The position numbers were made by a program, and so were the translations under genes. Under the pieces are notes generated by a model that was given only the letters and a program-made list of their open reading frames with translations, was not told the origin of the DNA and made no database searches. A DNA stretch of 64,000 nt from Tritrichomonas musculus. Its lineage: Eukaryota > Parabasalia > Tritrichomonadida > Tritrichomonadidae. Shown piece after piece: positions 47,285 to 56,327 of the stretch. How positions within the stretch are numbered: position 1 is the stretch's first letter; every line of letters starts with the position of its first letter. The stretch is taken from the NCBI GenBank assembly GCA_039105265.1, contig JAPFFF010000056.1, positions 124,001 to 188,000 on the forward strand, in the 5' to 3' direction.

Positions 47285-47358
47285 AATGATATGGCATGAT
47301 GGGTATTGCGTCTACAGTGACCTTGTAAAGGTGGTAGGTTCGATTCACATACATGACA
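47285..47358 (+). ncRNA. tRNA-like sequence, possibly Tyr(GTA)
   Basis: Box A-like TGGCATGATGGG and box B GGTTCGATTC are spaced as in a tRNA. The anticodon-arm candidate is ACC-TTGTAAA-GGT, giving GTA. The T-stem and acceptor stem do not pair well, so this is at best a decayed tRNA or a tRNA-like motif. Confidence 0.3.
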
Positions 47359-47501
47359 CTTTTCTGTATTATTTTATATATTATCCTAGAAAATGTAGAA
47401 AGCAACCGCTGGATTCGAAAGATAATAATATAAGAGAGGCAGAATGTACAACCCGTATACATTAAAACAATTCATGAAAAAAAAACTATTATAAATGGTT
47501 T

Positions 47502-47640
47502 CCCACAAAGAACCGTCAAAAAACTAAAAACACTTTAACGTGTTCCCACAAAGAACCGTCAAAATACACCGTACTCTTTACATTAATAATCTTTATACAT
47601 ATTACTTTAATAATAACACTGAATGACGGTTCTTTGTGGG
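47502..47640. repeat. 17-nt repeat, two direct and one inverted copy (M4)
   Basis: CCCACAAAGAACCGTCA at 47502-47518 and 47545-47561; the inverted copy TGACGGTTCTTTGTGGG at 47624-47640. Either direct copy could pair with the inverted one. Confidence 0.85.
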
Positions 47641-47724
47641 TTTTTGCCCCGAAGTTCTATATTTTTTTCAATCAGTGGAGCACAAAAATAAAAACATATA
47701 AATGTGTCATTTGTTTTTATTCAT

Positions 47725-48483
47725 TCATGATTGAAATTGATTGAAGTATTCATCAATGAGTGTGTGTAATCGGTCAAGATGTCTTGTTTGAATTCTTATT
47801 GTGCACATATTGATATCGTAATCATCAGCTCCAAATGTTCGTTTGACAATATTCTTGATGTCTTTGTTTGGACTCATCGCTATTGGTAAATTATCTTTGA
47901 AATACCATCTTTCATCTTCATTTCGATAATGATTAATGATTTGTCGAAAGTTAGATTTATGACGACGAACTAAATGAAGAATAACATTGTCATTATCGTT
48001 TGGTATTGTTTCTTTCCAAATCAAATATTTATAATCATGTTCTCTATTAGCTGGAACCATTCGTGGTCGTTGTTCATTGATTGTTTCAGTTAATTGTTGT
48101 CTTTCACGTTCAAAATGAGAATCAAGAAGCTTCATGATATAATATGAATATTTACTTGAACTCCAGATGGCAACATGATTGACAAGCAATCGATGAATAT
48201 AAGTTCCTTTTAATTCATTTGGTAAGTTTGTACGGTTTTCATATAATTGTTCGGTCTGGCATTTTTCTGCCATACCAATTTCTTTTAATAATTCTTGTGT
48301 TGATTCATTATTGAACCATACTCTAGCTCTTTTTGTTGAATGACAAGCGGTTATGATTGATTGCATTTGATACATATCATCCTGTTTTGAATGAATGATT
48401 CTTAAATGTTGATTATATTGAATGTATTCATAATCATTGTTGATTGCTTGAACTGTTGCTGTTTGGTTGTTAGTTGCTGACAT
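47725..48483 (-). CDS. KilA-N domain protein (M4)
   Basis: 252 residues. KilA-N domain (YNQHLRIIHSKQDDMYQM, LKGTYIHRLLVNHVAIWSS, IMKLLDSHF), a short coiled linker without the long heptad array of M1, and the shared C-terminal domain (VILHLVRRHKSNF, LPIAMSPNKDIKNIVKRTF). Here it sits directly downstream of pPolB on the same strand. Confidence 0.85.
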   Translation of the reverse strand: MSATNNQTATVQAINNDYEYIQYNQHLRIIHSKQDDMYQMQSIITACHSTKRARVWFNNESTQELLKEIGMAEKCQTEQLYENRTNLPNELKGTYIHRLLVNHVAIWSSSKYSYYIMKLLDSHFERERQQLTETINEQRPRMVPANREHDYKYLIWKETIPNDNDNVILHLVRRHKSNFRQIINHYRNEDERWYFKDNLPIAMSPNKDIKNIVKRTFGADDYDINMCTIRIQTRHLDRLHTLIDEYFNQFQS

Positions 48484-48531
48484 TGTAGCCTTTTAATTAG
48501 CTGATAAAAAATTGATTTAAAAATAAATCAA

Positions 48532-48560
48532 TTTTGCAAAGCAAAAGGGGACCTTGTCCC
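48532..48560. repeat. Double-hairpin unit, copy 2 (M4)
   Basis: TTTTGC-AAA-GCAAAA (48532-48546) then GGGAC-CTT-GTCCC (48548-48560), in the gap between KilA-N and pPolB. Confidence 0.85.
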
Positions 48561-48669
48561 TTCAAAAATAAATTGATTTTCATTGATGATTTGTCGACTG
48601 GGGAAAATATCCCACTCGATTCATTTAATGATTCCTCGACCATGCGATTTTGCACCCTCGATAATTCAT

Positions 48670-51600
48670 TTAATGATTCTCAATGAAATAATCCTTTGCA
48701 GTGAAACCATTGACATAAGGACAACAACAATGATTCGATAAAACCAACATTTTTGAATGTGCTGCTGTTAAAGCATTTTTGATAACAGTTATTTTACTCA
48801 TCAGTTGTGAATTTAATTGAAGGTTTATATTCTTTCCTTTCATTACTGATTGCTTTTCAATGACATTTTTGTAATCACTTGATTTGATGTTGTTCTTCTT
48901 CAATGAAACACCTTTGAGCTTTAATGAAATTGTTTTGTCATCTGACCAAATCGTATAACACTTGGCACATAAAGCAACTTGATTTGCTCCGAACTTTTCT
49001 ACACAGCATCCGAGTATCTTTTTCTCATCATATACATCATTGATTGCAGGGTTTGGCATAAAGCTATAAATGTGTTTATCATAAAATGATTTGTCTTTGA
49101 TGACGTAATCAAACAACTGGTCAATCGGTTTATTCATATCACCAGCTATAGACATGTACAGACTATCTGTATCGACCGAGTTGAAATGAACCTTATTCAT
49201 GTCAATGCATTTGTATAGAAAGTCATAAAGGAAAGTCAAATACCAGTATTTCGCATTGTCTAATGTCCAAAATGATTCCTGAAGACATGTATTACATTTG
49301 AATGAATGAGGTTGTGATTGTATCAAATAACAATCATTTGACAATTTACATCCATTACGATAAGTATCAGATGCAATCAATTGAAATGCTTTATTTTTAT
49401 CAACAATTCTTACTTTGTTGAAGTTCTCTGAATTCATACCGTCATATCCGTAAGATCCGTTCATACTAATCTTGTAAAACTTTTCGTTCCCGTGTGCCTT
49501 TCCTGACAATATATCTTGACGCTTCTTCATAAACTCACAAACAAATTGATTGAATCCGTCATGAGCTTCATATAAACTTAAGCTCTTAATGTCATCAACA
49601 ATAAGTCCGTGGTCGATTAAAAACCATAAATAATAGTTCGAGAACGTCATAAATGTACCGCATGTATCAAGCAACATTGTCAGCTTTCTTGTTTCTTTAT
49701 CTGCTGAATTCAGTTTATTGTCTTTCATGTATTTGTACATATAACTTCCAATCGTTTGTTCATCATTCATTATATTGATATTTCTAAACACAGGAGGAAA
49801 GTTAATCAAATCATTGATTTTATTCTTTGGGCATCTTAATTTGACTTCAGCTTTGAATATAAACTCAGGGTTTGCATCAAATCGTTTCTTTGATTGAATG
49901 ATATTCATTGCAGCATTGAATACCTTTTCATTCTTGTTTCCATCTTCATCATAAACATCAAATCGTTTTATAAATGAACCAGGCATGTACATGATTCCTC
50001 CGTGATAAGGATTAAATGAATGTTTTACTGAACTGAATGATGAAGGATACAATGAATTGAAATCAATTCCCGCAACGTGAGAGACTGTGTTTGAAGTGTC
50101 ATAGCTAATGATTCTGTCATTAACGGCATCATATTTGAGTTTATTGATTAATGTTTGACCTCTGATGTTCACACGATGAAGTACATTTGATAATCCTCCC
50201 GTTATGTTCTCTCTCAAGTTGTAGTATTCTTTTTCATCAGTTATGAGTGTTGGCAGGTGATGGAGCTTGCAGAATTTCTTCAATTGTATTTTGGTTCTTG
50301 TTATCTTGTCATCATCTCTTTGTCTTAAACGATTACATTCAGCACAAGCAAGTAAACAGTTATCAATCTGATGGCCTTTGTTGTTATCTATTCTGTCAAG
50401 TGTCGGTTTGTTGTTGTAAGTAAAGTGTTCACCACATAAATGACATTTACCTGTTTCATTTGATTCATACAATTTCATGAATGCTTCGAAATCCTTTTCA
50501 CTAACACATTTTGAAATATCTCGTTGATTTTCTTTCGTCTGGTTGTGCTTCATGTCTTGCTTTCGATAGTTATCACATTTATTTAACCACCATTTCATTG
50601 TTGGTTTAAATGTATTTGATTTATTGATGATTTCATAGTCGTTTTTCGGATTAAAATCTTTGTAAGCAAGAGCATATTTGATACATGATGCGTTCTTTGA
50701 CAATGAAAGATTGCTAATCAAATCAACTTTATATTCAGCATTCATTTGAATAAGGTTGTCAATAGGATTAATCATCATTTCAACATCATTGTCATTGTAT
50801 GATAACAAATAATCCCAACGTGTTGCAAACCTCTTTGAATCAATCAAATACTCTTCATAATCAGCTTTTGTTAATGGATTCTTTTGATTGAGATAACTGT
50901 AGAAGTCTTCATATTTGAATGGTTCATTCTTTGATAACACTTCATTATAATTCTCGCTGTTGATTGCTTCATAAGGAAATACACCTTTCGAACTGTTAGA
51001 TATACCGCCAAAATCGATTCCAAACTGTTTGAGTGTTCCTCCAGCAACAAATGCTTGTGCGTCAATGAATCGTAATCGAATAGGATACTTTGATGATTTC
51101 AATATAAATTGTTTCAATGATGTAGCTGTTCCAATCATTCCGCTATCGATAGACCAATGATTTTTAATCAATTGCTCTTTGAATAAGTTTGAATCAAATC
51201 GTGATGAATTAAAACCGAATACTGTTATTGTTTTCAATGATGTATCTATTTTATTGAGTTCTTCTTCCGATTTATCTTTGATGAATGATTTCAAATGATT
51301 CAACTTATCAGCATACACATCACAGCCAGCAACAAATAACCAGTCAATCCATTTGGCAATGAAGTCATTTGTTCGTATATCAAAGTTCTTTGTTATCAAT
51401 CCTTTATCAAGCTTCACACATGATGAAACACTCAAAGGAATCAATCGAGAATTGATAACTGATTTATCACTGACTTTCTTTTCAATCTTTTGTTCCATTG
51501 TTTCAAAATCATAAGTGATATAATGCTTTGTTGGCTTCCATTCAAGCTCATATGAAAGACAATACAAATAAACAGGATTGTTTAAGATGTGCGGACAATA

Positions 51601-53211
51601 TGGCAAAGCTTCTCGTGAAGGTATGAAATCCTTTTTGAATTTGCCATCACATTTATCTACATGTCTGTTGAATCTGTCAATATTGTGATTTCCTTTGTGA
51701 ATGTATGAACCACAATGAGGACAAATATGAATATTTGTTAATGCTTCAGCGTTGATGATGTACATTATGTGAAGTATCTTATCCTTTGAATACAACAGGG
51801 CTGAAAACGTTTTGTTTGATTCGTCTGTGTTATGCCATTGGTCTTGTAAATCGAAAAAGCCTTTTTTATCTGTTTCAGTTTGGTTGTATTCATAAATGTT
51901 GACATTGATGTTATGCTTCTTGGCTGATTCTTTCATTTCTTCAATCGTGATACCTTTAAACGAGTTGATGAATTGCTTTGCTGCTTTTGAAGGTTTCTTT
52001 GTATAGCTCAAACCGTGTTCATCACATAATATTTTCTTTGCTGCTGCTGTTCGGTCTGAGATTGTAAAAGGTCTTTTCATTAATTCTTTATTCAAACAAC
52101 AAGCAAGAAATCGATACCAACACAAACAATCATCAACGTTATCAATAATGATATATTTATTTTTGCCAAACAATTCTGAAACTTCATCAATCTTACCCGT
52201 TATCTTAACGACTCGTGAAATTGTAAACGATACTGACCAAACAATACACAATTTGATGTTTGAAGTAGTGGTTTCATATTCATGTATTTTTGATTCAACA
52301 TACAGTTTAACTTTATCAATATCTTTACTCTCTCTAACTATTATCGGAATTGATGATTTATAGTTCTTCCATTTGATATCACTTGCCTCATACGTGTACC
52401 TTTCGTTTTCATTCTTGGGCGGTATCTCAAATATGCCTGTCAATTGAAAATATATTTTGAACGGTTTCACTTCTTGTTTAAACACTGTCTCAGTTAAATA
52501 TTCATTGATGTCTTCAATTGATGAAACTCCGTTTTTGTAATATATTTTGATTGGTTCTTTACTGTCTTCATCTAATCGTTCAACCTTTTCACTATCATTT
52601 GGGAATTGGTCAATGAAATGACTGCATGCTTCGACGGCTTCATCAAAGTTTTCAGGTTCATTGATTATGAAATATGAATCATGTTTTGAATGAACACCTT
52701 TATAGCCAAACTTTTTGATGTATTCAATTAATTCAGCATTTTCATTGTTGAATCGAATATCTTCATATCGTTGAGGTTGTTTGTTTGTCTTTGGTGGTAA
52801 TGGTCTCAATAATATATTTTCAGATTTAATTAATTGAAGGGCTTTGTTGAGTGCATCATGAGCAATTTTAATGTTGTCCTCGATTTGTTTTTGTTTTAGT
52901 TTTTGTTCATCATCTTGTTCTTCTTCTTCAAATTGTTCCTCTTCCTCCTCCTCTTCTTGTTCTTCTGCTTCTTTCTTCATTCTATTGACGAAAGCTAATA
53001 TTGTTGTATCATTGATTCTATCACCTTCATGTTCTCTAAAACCGAATGAATTCAGATAGTTTTCTAAGATTGATTTGAAGTGTTTAACATCATAATCACT
53101 AGGTTTAGATGTTGATAAGCGAGGTTTTAATTGAAGTTCATTATTGATATACCTGATTTGTTCAATAACAAATGATTTGGTATCTTTTCTATAGTAATAA
53201 CGAGAACTCAT
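48670..53211 (-). CDS. Protein-primed family-B DNA polymerase (M4)
   Basis: 1513 residues, open. N-terminal domain with an acidic coiled stretch (about 85-115, poly-Glu). Then the shared region (FKIYFQLTGIFE), zinc motif CPHCGSYIHKG...HVDKC, Exo I YDFETM, Exo II FGFNSSRFDS, Exo III YNDNDVEMM, HNH-like domain CHLCGEHFT...LDRIDNN...CAEC, Pol A DFNSLYPSSF, Pol B KISMNGSYGYDG, Pol C SVDTDSLYM, and KCYTIW. Pol C differs in flanking residues from M2 and M3 (VDTDSL instead of GDTDSA), the form more usual in family B. All key residues present. Confidence 0.95.
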   Translation of the reverse strand: MSSRYYYRKDTKSFVIEQIRYINNELQLKPRLSTSKPSDYDVKHFKSILENYLNSFGFREHEGDRINDTTILAFVNRMKKEAEEQEEEEEEEQFEEEEQDDEQKLKQKQIEDNIKIAHDALNKALQLIKSENILLRPLPPKTNKQPQRYEDIRFNNENAELIEYIKKFGYKGVHSKHDSYFIINEPENFDEAVEACSHFIDQFPNDSEKVERLDEDSKEPIKIYYKNGVSSIEDINEYLTETVFKQEVKPFKIYFQLTGIFEIPPKNENERYTYEASDIKWKNYKSSIPIIVRESKDIDKVKLYVESKIHEYETTTSNIKLCIVWSVSFTISRVVKITGKIDEVSELFGKNKYIIIDNVDDCLCWYRFLACCLNKELMKRPFTISDRTAAAKKILCDEHGLSYTKKPSKAAKQFINSFKGITIEEMKESAKKHNINVNIYEYNQTETDKKGFFDLQDQWHNTDESNKTFSALLYSKDKILHIMYIINAEALTNIHICPHCGSYIHKGNHNIDRFNRHVDKCDGKFKKDFIPSREALPYCPHILNNPVYLYCLSYELEWKPTKHYITYDFETMEQKIEKKVSDKSVINSRLIPLSVSSCVKLDKGLITKNFDIRTNDFIAKWIDWLFVAGCDVYADKLNHLKSFIKDKSEEELNKIDTSLKTITVFGFNSSRFDSNLFKEQLIKNHWSIDSGMIGTATSLKQFILKSSKYPIRLRFIDAQAFVAGGTLKQFGIDFGGISNSSKGVFPYEAINSENYNEVLSKNEPFKYEDFYSYLNQKNPLTKADYEEYLIDSKRFATRWDYLLSYNDNDVEMMINPIDNLIQMNAEYKVDLISNLSLSKNASCIKYALAYKDFNPKNDYEIINKSNTFKPTMKWWLNKCDNYRKQDMKHNQTKENQRDISKCVSEKDFEAFMKLYESNETGKCHLCGEHFTYNNKPTLDRIDNNKGHQIDNCLLACAECNRLRQRDDDKITRTKIQLKKFCKLHHLPTLITDEKEYYNLRENITGGLSNVLHRVNIRGQTLINKLKYDAVNDRIISYDTSNTVSHVAGIDFNSLYPSSFSSVKHSFNPYHGGIMYMPGSFIKRFDVYDEDGNKNEKVFNAAMNIIQSKKRFDANPEFIFKAEVKLRCPKNKINDLINFPPVFRNINIMNDEQTIGSYMYKYMKDNKLNSADKETRKLTMLLDTCGTFMTFSNYYLWFLIDHGLIVDDIKSLSLYEAHDGFNQFVCEFMKKRQDILSGKAHGNEKFYKISMNGSYGYDGMNSENFNKVRIVDKNKAFQLIASDTYRNGCKLSNDCYLIQSQPHSFKCNTCLQESFWTLDNAKYWYLTFLYDFLYKCIDMNKVHFNSVDTDSLYMSIAGDMNKPIDQLFDYVIKDKSFYDKHIYSFMPNPAINDVYDEKKILGCCVEKFGANQVALCAKCYTIWSDDKTISLKLKGVSLKKNNIKSSDYKNVIEKQSVMKGKNINLQLNSQLMSKITVIKNALTAAHSKMLVLSNHCCCPYVNGFTAKDYFIENH

Positions 53212-53298
53212 TTATGATATAATTAAAAAATCAAATTATTTGAAATTTGAAAAATGTTAAATCAAAAAAAAATAATTCAGGTTTTTTATTTCATTGAA

Positions 53299-53805
53299 AT
53301 GACAGAATTAATAGAGATATTGAAACATGTTGATGCAATCCGTCATTTGTTAACGATATTGATTGCTAAATCAGATGATAATGAAGCTTTCAGGAACCTT
53401 GTGAATAACGTTTCATTTGACAATGACAATAATGATTCATCATCAGATGATGAAAATCTACCCCATTTCTCAGAACAAAATAGTTTATTGAATGATATAA
53501 CACCAAAAAGTGATAAACCAAAGCGCTCCATATTCAATTCATCAAAGTTCTTAAACACTCATGAACGTGAATTAGTTATACAGTTCCTTGATGAAGAACG
53601 AATGAATGAAATTAATAAGTTGCCAGCACATAAACAAGCATCATACACAAAACTATTAATCAAAAAGCATTTAAACATAGATATATCAACGTACATGGTT
53701 AACAAGATTCTCACATTGAAAAGGCAACAGACTCATGACAATGATGACAATGATAACAATAACAATAATAACAATAACAATCAAAGAAGACCACAATTGA
53801 TTTGA
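53299..53805 (+). CDS. Small post-polymerase protein (M4)
   Basis: 168 residues from MTELIEILKHVDAIRHLL, chosen because GGTTTTTTATTTCATTGAA lies directly before it, as before other genes here; an ATG 45 bp upstream is possible. Conserved block FNSSKFLNTHERELV, LPAHKQASYTKLLIKKH, NIDISTYMVNKIL. Asp/Asn-rich tail with poly-Asn. Divergent from pPolB in this element. Confidence 0.7.
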   Translation: MTELIEILKHVDAIRHLLTILIAKSDDNEAFRNLVNNVSFDNDNNDSSSDDENLPHFSEQNSLLNDITPKSDKPKRSIFNSSKFLNTHERELVIQFLDEERMNEINKLPAHKQASYTKLLIKKHLNIDISTYMVNKILTLKRQQTHDNDDNDNNNNNNNNNQRRPQLI

Positions 53806-53842
53806 ATTCATTGAATCTTTTGAAGTTTTATTTTTGGTTTAA

Positions 53843-54088
53843 ATGAATAGTGCACTTAATGGTTTGAGTTGTGATTCTTCAGCTTTACACGCTCAGTTTA
53901 GAAGGGTAAAGGATAAGATATTCAATGAATGCATGAATTCTGAAGATGATGCATTAAACGGAAAGTTTGATAAGATGATTCACATATTGTCGATATATAA
54001 ACAACTATTTAATGATATTGAATCGATTAAAATACAATTAAGAGCTATTGATGAACGTATCAAATCAGCTGAACAGATGACTTTGTAA
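53843..54088 (+). CDS. Short coiled-coil protein (M4)
   Basis: 81 residues, helical, with heptads near the end (FNDIESIKIQLRAIDERIKSAE). Not clearly related to the 75-77-residue coiled-coil family, but occupies the same place upstream of the Pro/Gln-rich gene. TTTTATTTTTGG stands just before the ATG, supporting a real gene. Confidence 0.6.
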   Translation: MNSALNGLSCDSSALHAQFRRVKDKIFNECMNSEDDALNGKFDKMIHILSIYKQLFNDIESIKIQLRAIDERIKSAEQMTL

Positions 54089-54142
54089 ATGAATCATTGA
54101 ATGACTCATCATTGATGTTGTTTTATTTTTATTCAAACATTC

Positions 54143-54733
54143 ATGACTCTCTCTAAAGCGAGAATTCTATCATCAGAAAGTGATGCATCAGTTAAACAAG
54201 AACAGAATACCAATATCAACATCAAGATTCAACCAAAGAATCAAAGACCAATTCAACCAGTTGAATATCCATCAGTTCAACCATTACCTCAATCATCTCA
54301 AGCCACAAATTTTACTATACCACAGATGAGTGGAACATCTCAATCAATACCTCAAACATGCAATCTTATTCGAGACCGTGGAATAATAGACTTAGGAAAT
54401 GAACTTGATGAGCTCGAAATCAAAAATAAATTCCTTGAAATGATTATTGAAATGTATGAGAATAATCCGTTGAGAATTAATTCATATCTTATTTGTAAAA
54501 GTGATTTGTTGATGAATATGATTAAACTATTAACTCAAGCAGATAAAGTTGAACTCGTTATTGATGAATGTGAAGCTTCATGCGGTTGTATTTCATCAAA
54601 TGATAAAGAATTAATGAAGATATCAAAGATATTGATAACAAAGGACAATAAAACAGAAGAATTCAAGTATTGTTATAATAATATTTATTCACAGTTCATC
54701 AAATATGGTATATCATTAAAGTTAACAATTTAA
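54143..54733 (+). CDS. Conserved protein with Pro/Gln-rich N-terminus (M4)
   Basis: 196 residues. MTLSKARILSSESDASVKQE, Pro/Gln-rich to about 70, then LIRDRGIIDLGNELDELEIK and the conserved domain (KFLEMIIEMYENNPLRI, ADKVELVIDE, ILITKDNK, FIKYGISLKL). Compared with it, the M1 gene has two extra in-frame stretches carrying hairpins. TTTTATTTTTATTC lies upstream. Confidence 0.7.
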   Translation: MTLSKARILSSESDASVKQEQNTNINIKIQPKNQRPIQPVEYPSVQPLPQSSQATNFTIPQMSGTSQSIPQTCNLIRDRGIIDLGNELDELEIKNKFLEMIIEMYENNPLRINSYLICKSDLLMNMIKLLTQADKVELVIDECEASCGCISSNDKELMKISKILITKDNKTEEFKYCYNNIYSQFIKYGISLKLTI

Positions 54734-54743
54734 AGACTAATAA

Positions 54744-54875
54744 ATGATATATGAAATATTAGTTGTTTCATTATTAACAGGTTTATTTTTAGTGAAGCTT
54801 GTTGAAGTATCATTAATGATACCAGACAAAGAACCAGAACTCAGTGAAGAGATAAGAACAAAAATGTATTCATGA
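54744..54875 (+). CDS. Small single-span membrane protein (M4)
   Basis: 43 residues: hydrophobic helix ILVVSLLTGLFLVKLVEVSL, then an acidic-basic tail EPELSEEIRTKMYS. Same plan and place as 30614-30733 of M3, which supports both as genes. Confidence 0.65.
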   Translation: MIYEILVVSLLTGLFLVKLVEVSLMIPDKEPELSEEIRTKMYS

Positions 54876-54899
54876 AGAGCTTTAACGAAAACTAAAGAA

Positions 54900-55844
54900 A
54901 TGAAAGGTTTCATGAAACCCACTCAGTTTAATTACAAAGAGATTTTATTCTCTAGTGGTTCTGATTATGATGATGACCAAATGAGCTTTGCATTTGAATA
55001 TGAATCATTCAAGCCAACAGTTAATGAAAAGACATTTAATATTGATGATGAGATGAACAAAGCTTATCAACGCAATGAATCAAAAATAAAAAACGAATCA
55101 ATCAGACCAATCGCAAACGGTATTTATTCATATTACAATTCATTGAACATACTCGTTGGACAGCAAGGTAAAGGAAAGAGTCATATAATGCTACGAGATG
55201 TTATTCAAATGTCTCGAATGAAGAACGCTGGCTTTCATTTAATTGTTTATGTATCACGAAACGGAACAATTAACGATGCTACATTCGAAAGCCAACGCGA
55301 ATTGATACAGCTACCAATAAAAACTGTTGCTGACAGCAATGCTGAAGAATATCTTAAACAACTTGATTTATATAAAGAATTGTATAACAAATATTCATCA
55401 ACACCAAAAATAGTAATCGAAGGGACGGAGTCCCCTTTTGCGAAGCAAAATGAAAAGAAGTTAAACGATATGTTTGAGTTTCTTCATATCAATAAACTAG
55501 GTCAACCAAATAAACCGTTAAATACAATCATTCTTTGTGAAGACTTCTTGAAATCGAAACTAATTAAATCATCCTATTTTATCAATACCATTAGTCAGCT
55601 TCGACACAAGAATCTAATCATATTCGTTAACATTCAGTTCTTCAAAGCTTTAACAACAGAATGGAAAAATAATGCAACATCATTCTTCATCTTTAGTGGT
55701 TATTCACGACAGAAACTTGGCTACATATATCAACAAGTTCCATTCCCAATAGAGTTCGAAGAGTTATGGAATCGATACAGAACAATGAAAGCACATCAAT
55801 TCGTTTTAGTCAATGTTCGAACTAATAACCTTTCATTCATCTAA
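54900..55844 (+). CDS. FtsK/HerA (A32)-type packaging ATPase (M4)
   Basis: 314 residues, open. Start MKGFMKPTQFNY; the second Met matches the M3 start. Walker A GQQGKGKSH, Walker B-like NTIILCEDF, then FVNIQFFKALTTEWKNN and FFIFSGYSRQ. Between IVIE and KKLNDMFEF it carries about ten extra residues (GTESPFAKQNE) that M1 and M3 lack. They are encoded exactly by a double-hairpin unit (55422-55450), and the frame is kept. Confidence 0.9.
   Translation: MKGFMKPTQFNYKEILFSSGSDYDDDQMSFAFEYESFKPTVNEKTFNIDDEMNKAYQRNESKIKNESIRPIANGIYSYYNSLNILVGQQGKGKSHIMLRDVIQMSRMKNAGFHLIVYVSRNGTINDATFESQRELIQLPIKTVADSNAEEYLKQLDLYKELYNKYSSTPKIVIEGTESPFAKQNEKKLNDMFEFLHINKLGQPNKPLNTIILCEDFLKSKLIKSSYFINTISQLRHKNLIIFVNIQFFKALTTEWKNNATSFFIFSGYSRQKLGYIYQQVPFPIEFEELWNRYRTMKAHQFVLVNVRTNNLSFI
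55422..55450. repeat. Double-hairpin unit, copy 3, inside ATPase gene (M4)
   Basis: GGGAC-GGA-GTCCC (55422-55434) then TTTTGC-GAA-GCAAAA (55436-55450): the reverse orientation of the copies at 39581 and 48532. Confidence 0.88.
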
Positions 55845-56291
55845 TACAATTTGTTGTTGAACACCAACAAACAGTTGAGGTGTATTGATATTATATTTTT
55901 GTCTCATCTGTTCAATGAGTTCTTTTGTTTTCTTATCTGTTGCCTTTCTGATACTGTAATTATAATACTTATATTCTTTAAATGATTGTTCTTCACTTGA
56001 ACCTTCAACGAAGAACTCAATTGACGTTGTTGATATCCTTCTTCTAACATTTGATGTAAGTGTTATATATTCGAGCCCGAGGTCGACTATCTTGTCGTGA
56101 TAGAATCGTTTAAATTCATTCTCTTTGTTCTTCAATGATATGTACAACACTTTAGCTTTATATGCAGCCTTTCCACAAGGTATTGGATATCTATCACACA
56201 ATATTGAGAAATCACATTGTTTGAACTTCTCTGATTCATCCAACATATCAATAAGTGAATTGATGTAATCATAAACCTTTGGTGTTGTCAT
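55833..56291 (-). CDS. Conserved Maverick protein, unknown (M4)
   Basis: 152 residues, homologue of 6747-7211 and 31609-32058. MTTPKVYDYINSLIDML, CDFSILCDRYP, VLYISLKN, LTSNVRRRI, YYNYSIRK, MRQKYNINTPQLFVG. 3' end overlaps the ATPase gene by 12 bp. TTTTTATTTTTTAATTTC lies before the start. Unknown function. Confidence 0.7.
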   Translation of the reverse strand: MTTPKVYDYINSLIDMLDESEKFKQCDFSILCDRYPIPCGKAAYKAKVLYISLKNKENEFKRFYHDKIVDLGLEYITLTSNVRRRISTTSIEFFVEGSSEEQSFKEYKYYNYSIRKATDKKTKELIEQMRQKYNINTPQLFVGVQQQIVLDE

Positions 56292-56327
56292 GTCTTTATC
56301 ATGAAATTAAAAAATAAAAACGTCATT

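Larger units (their letters stand above)
47086..47724. other. Non-coding gap with tRNA-like and inverted repeats (M4)
   Basis: No gene. Holds a tRNA-like stretch (47285-47358), three copies of a 17-nt repeat (47502-47640) and AT-rich DNA. Lies between the convergent ends of the fibre-like and KilA-N genes. Confidence 0.6.
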
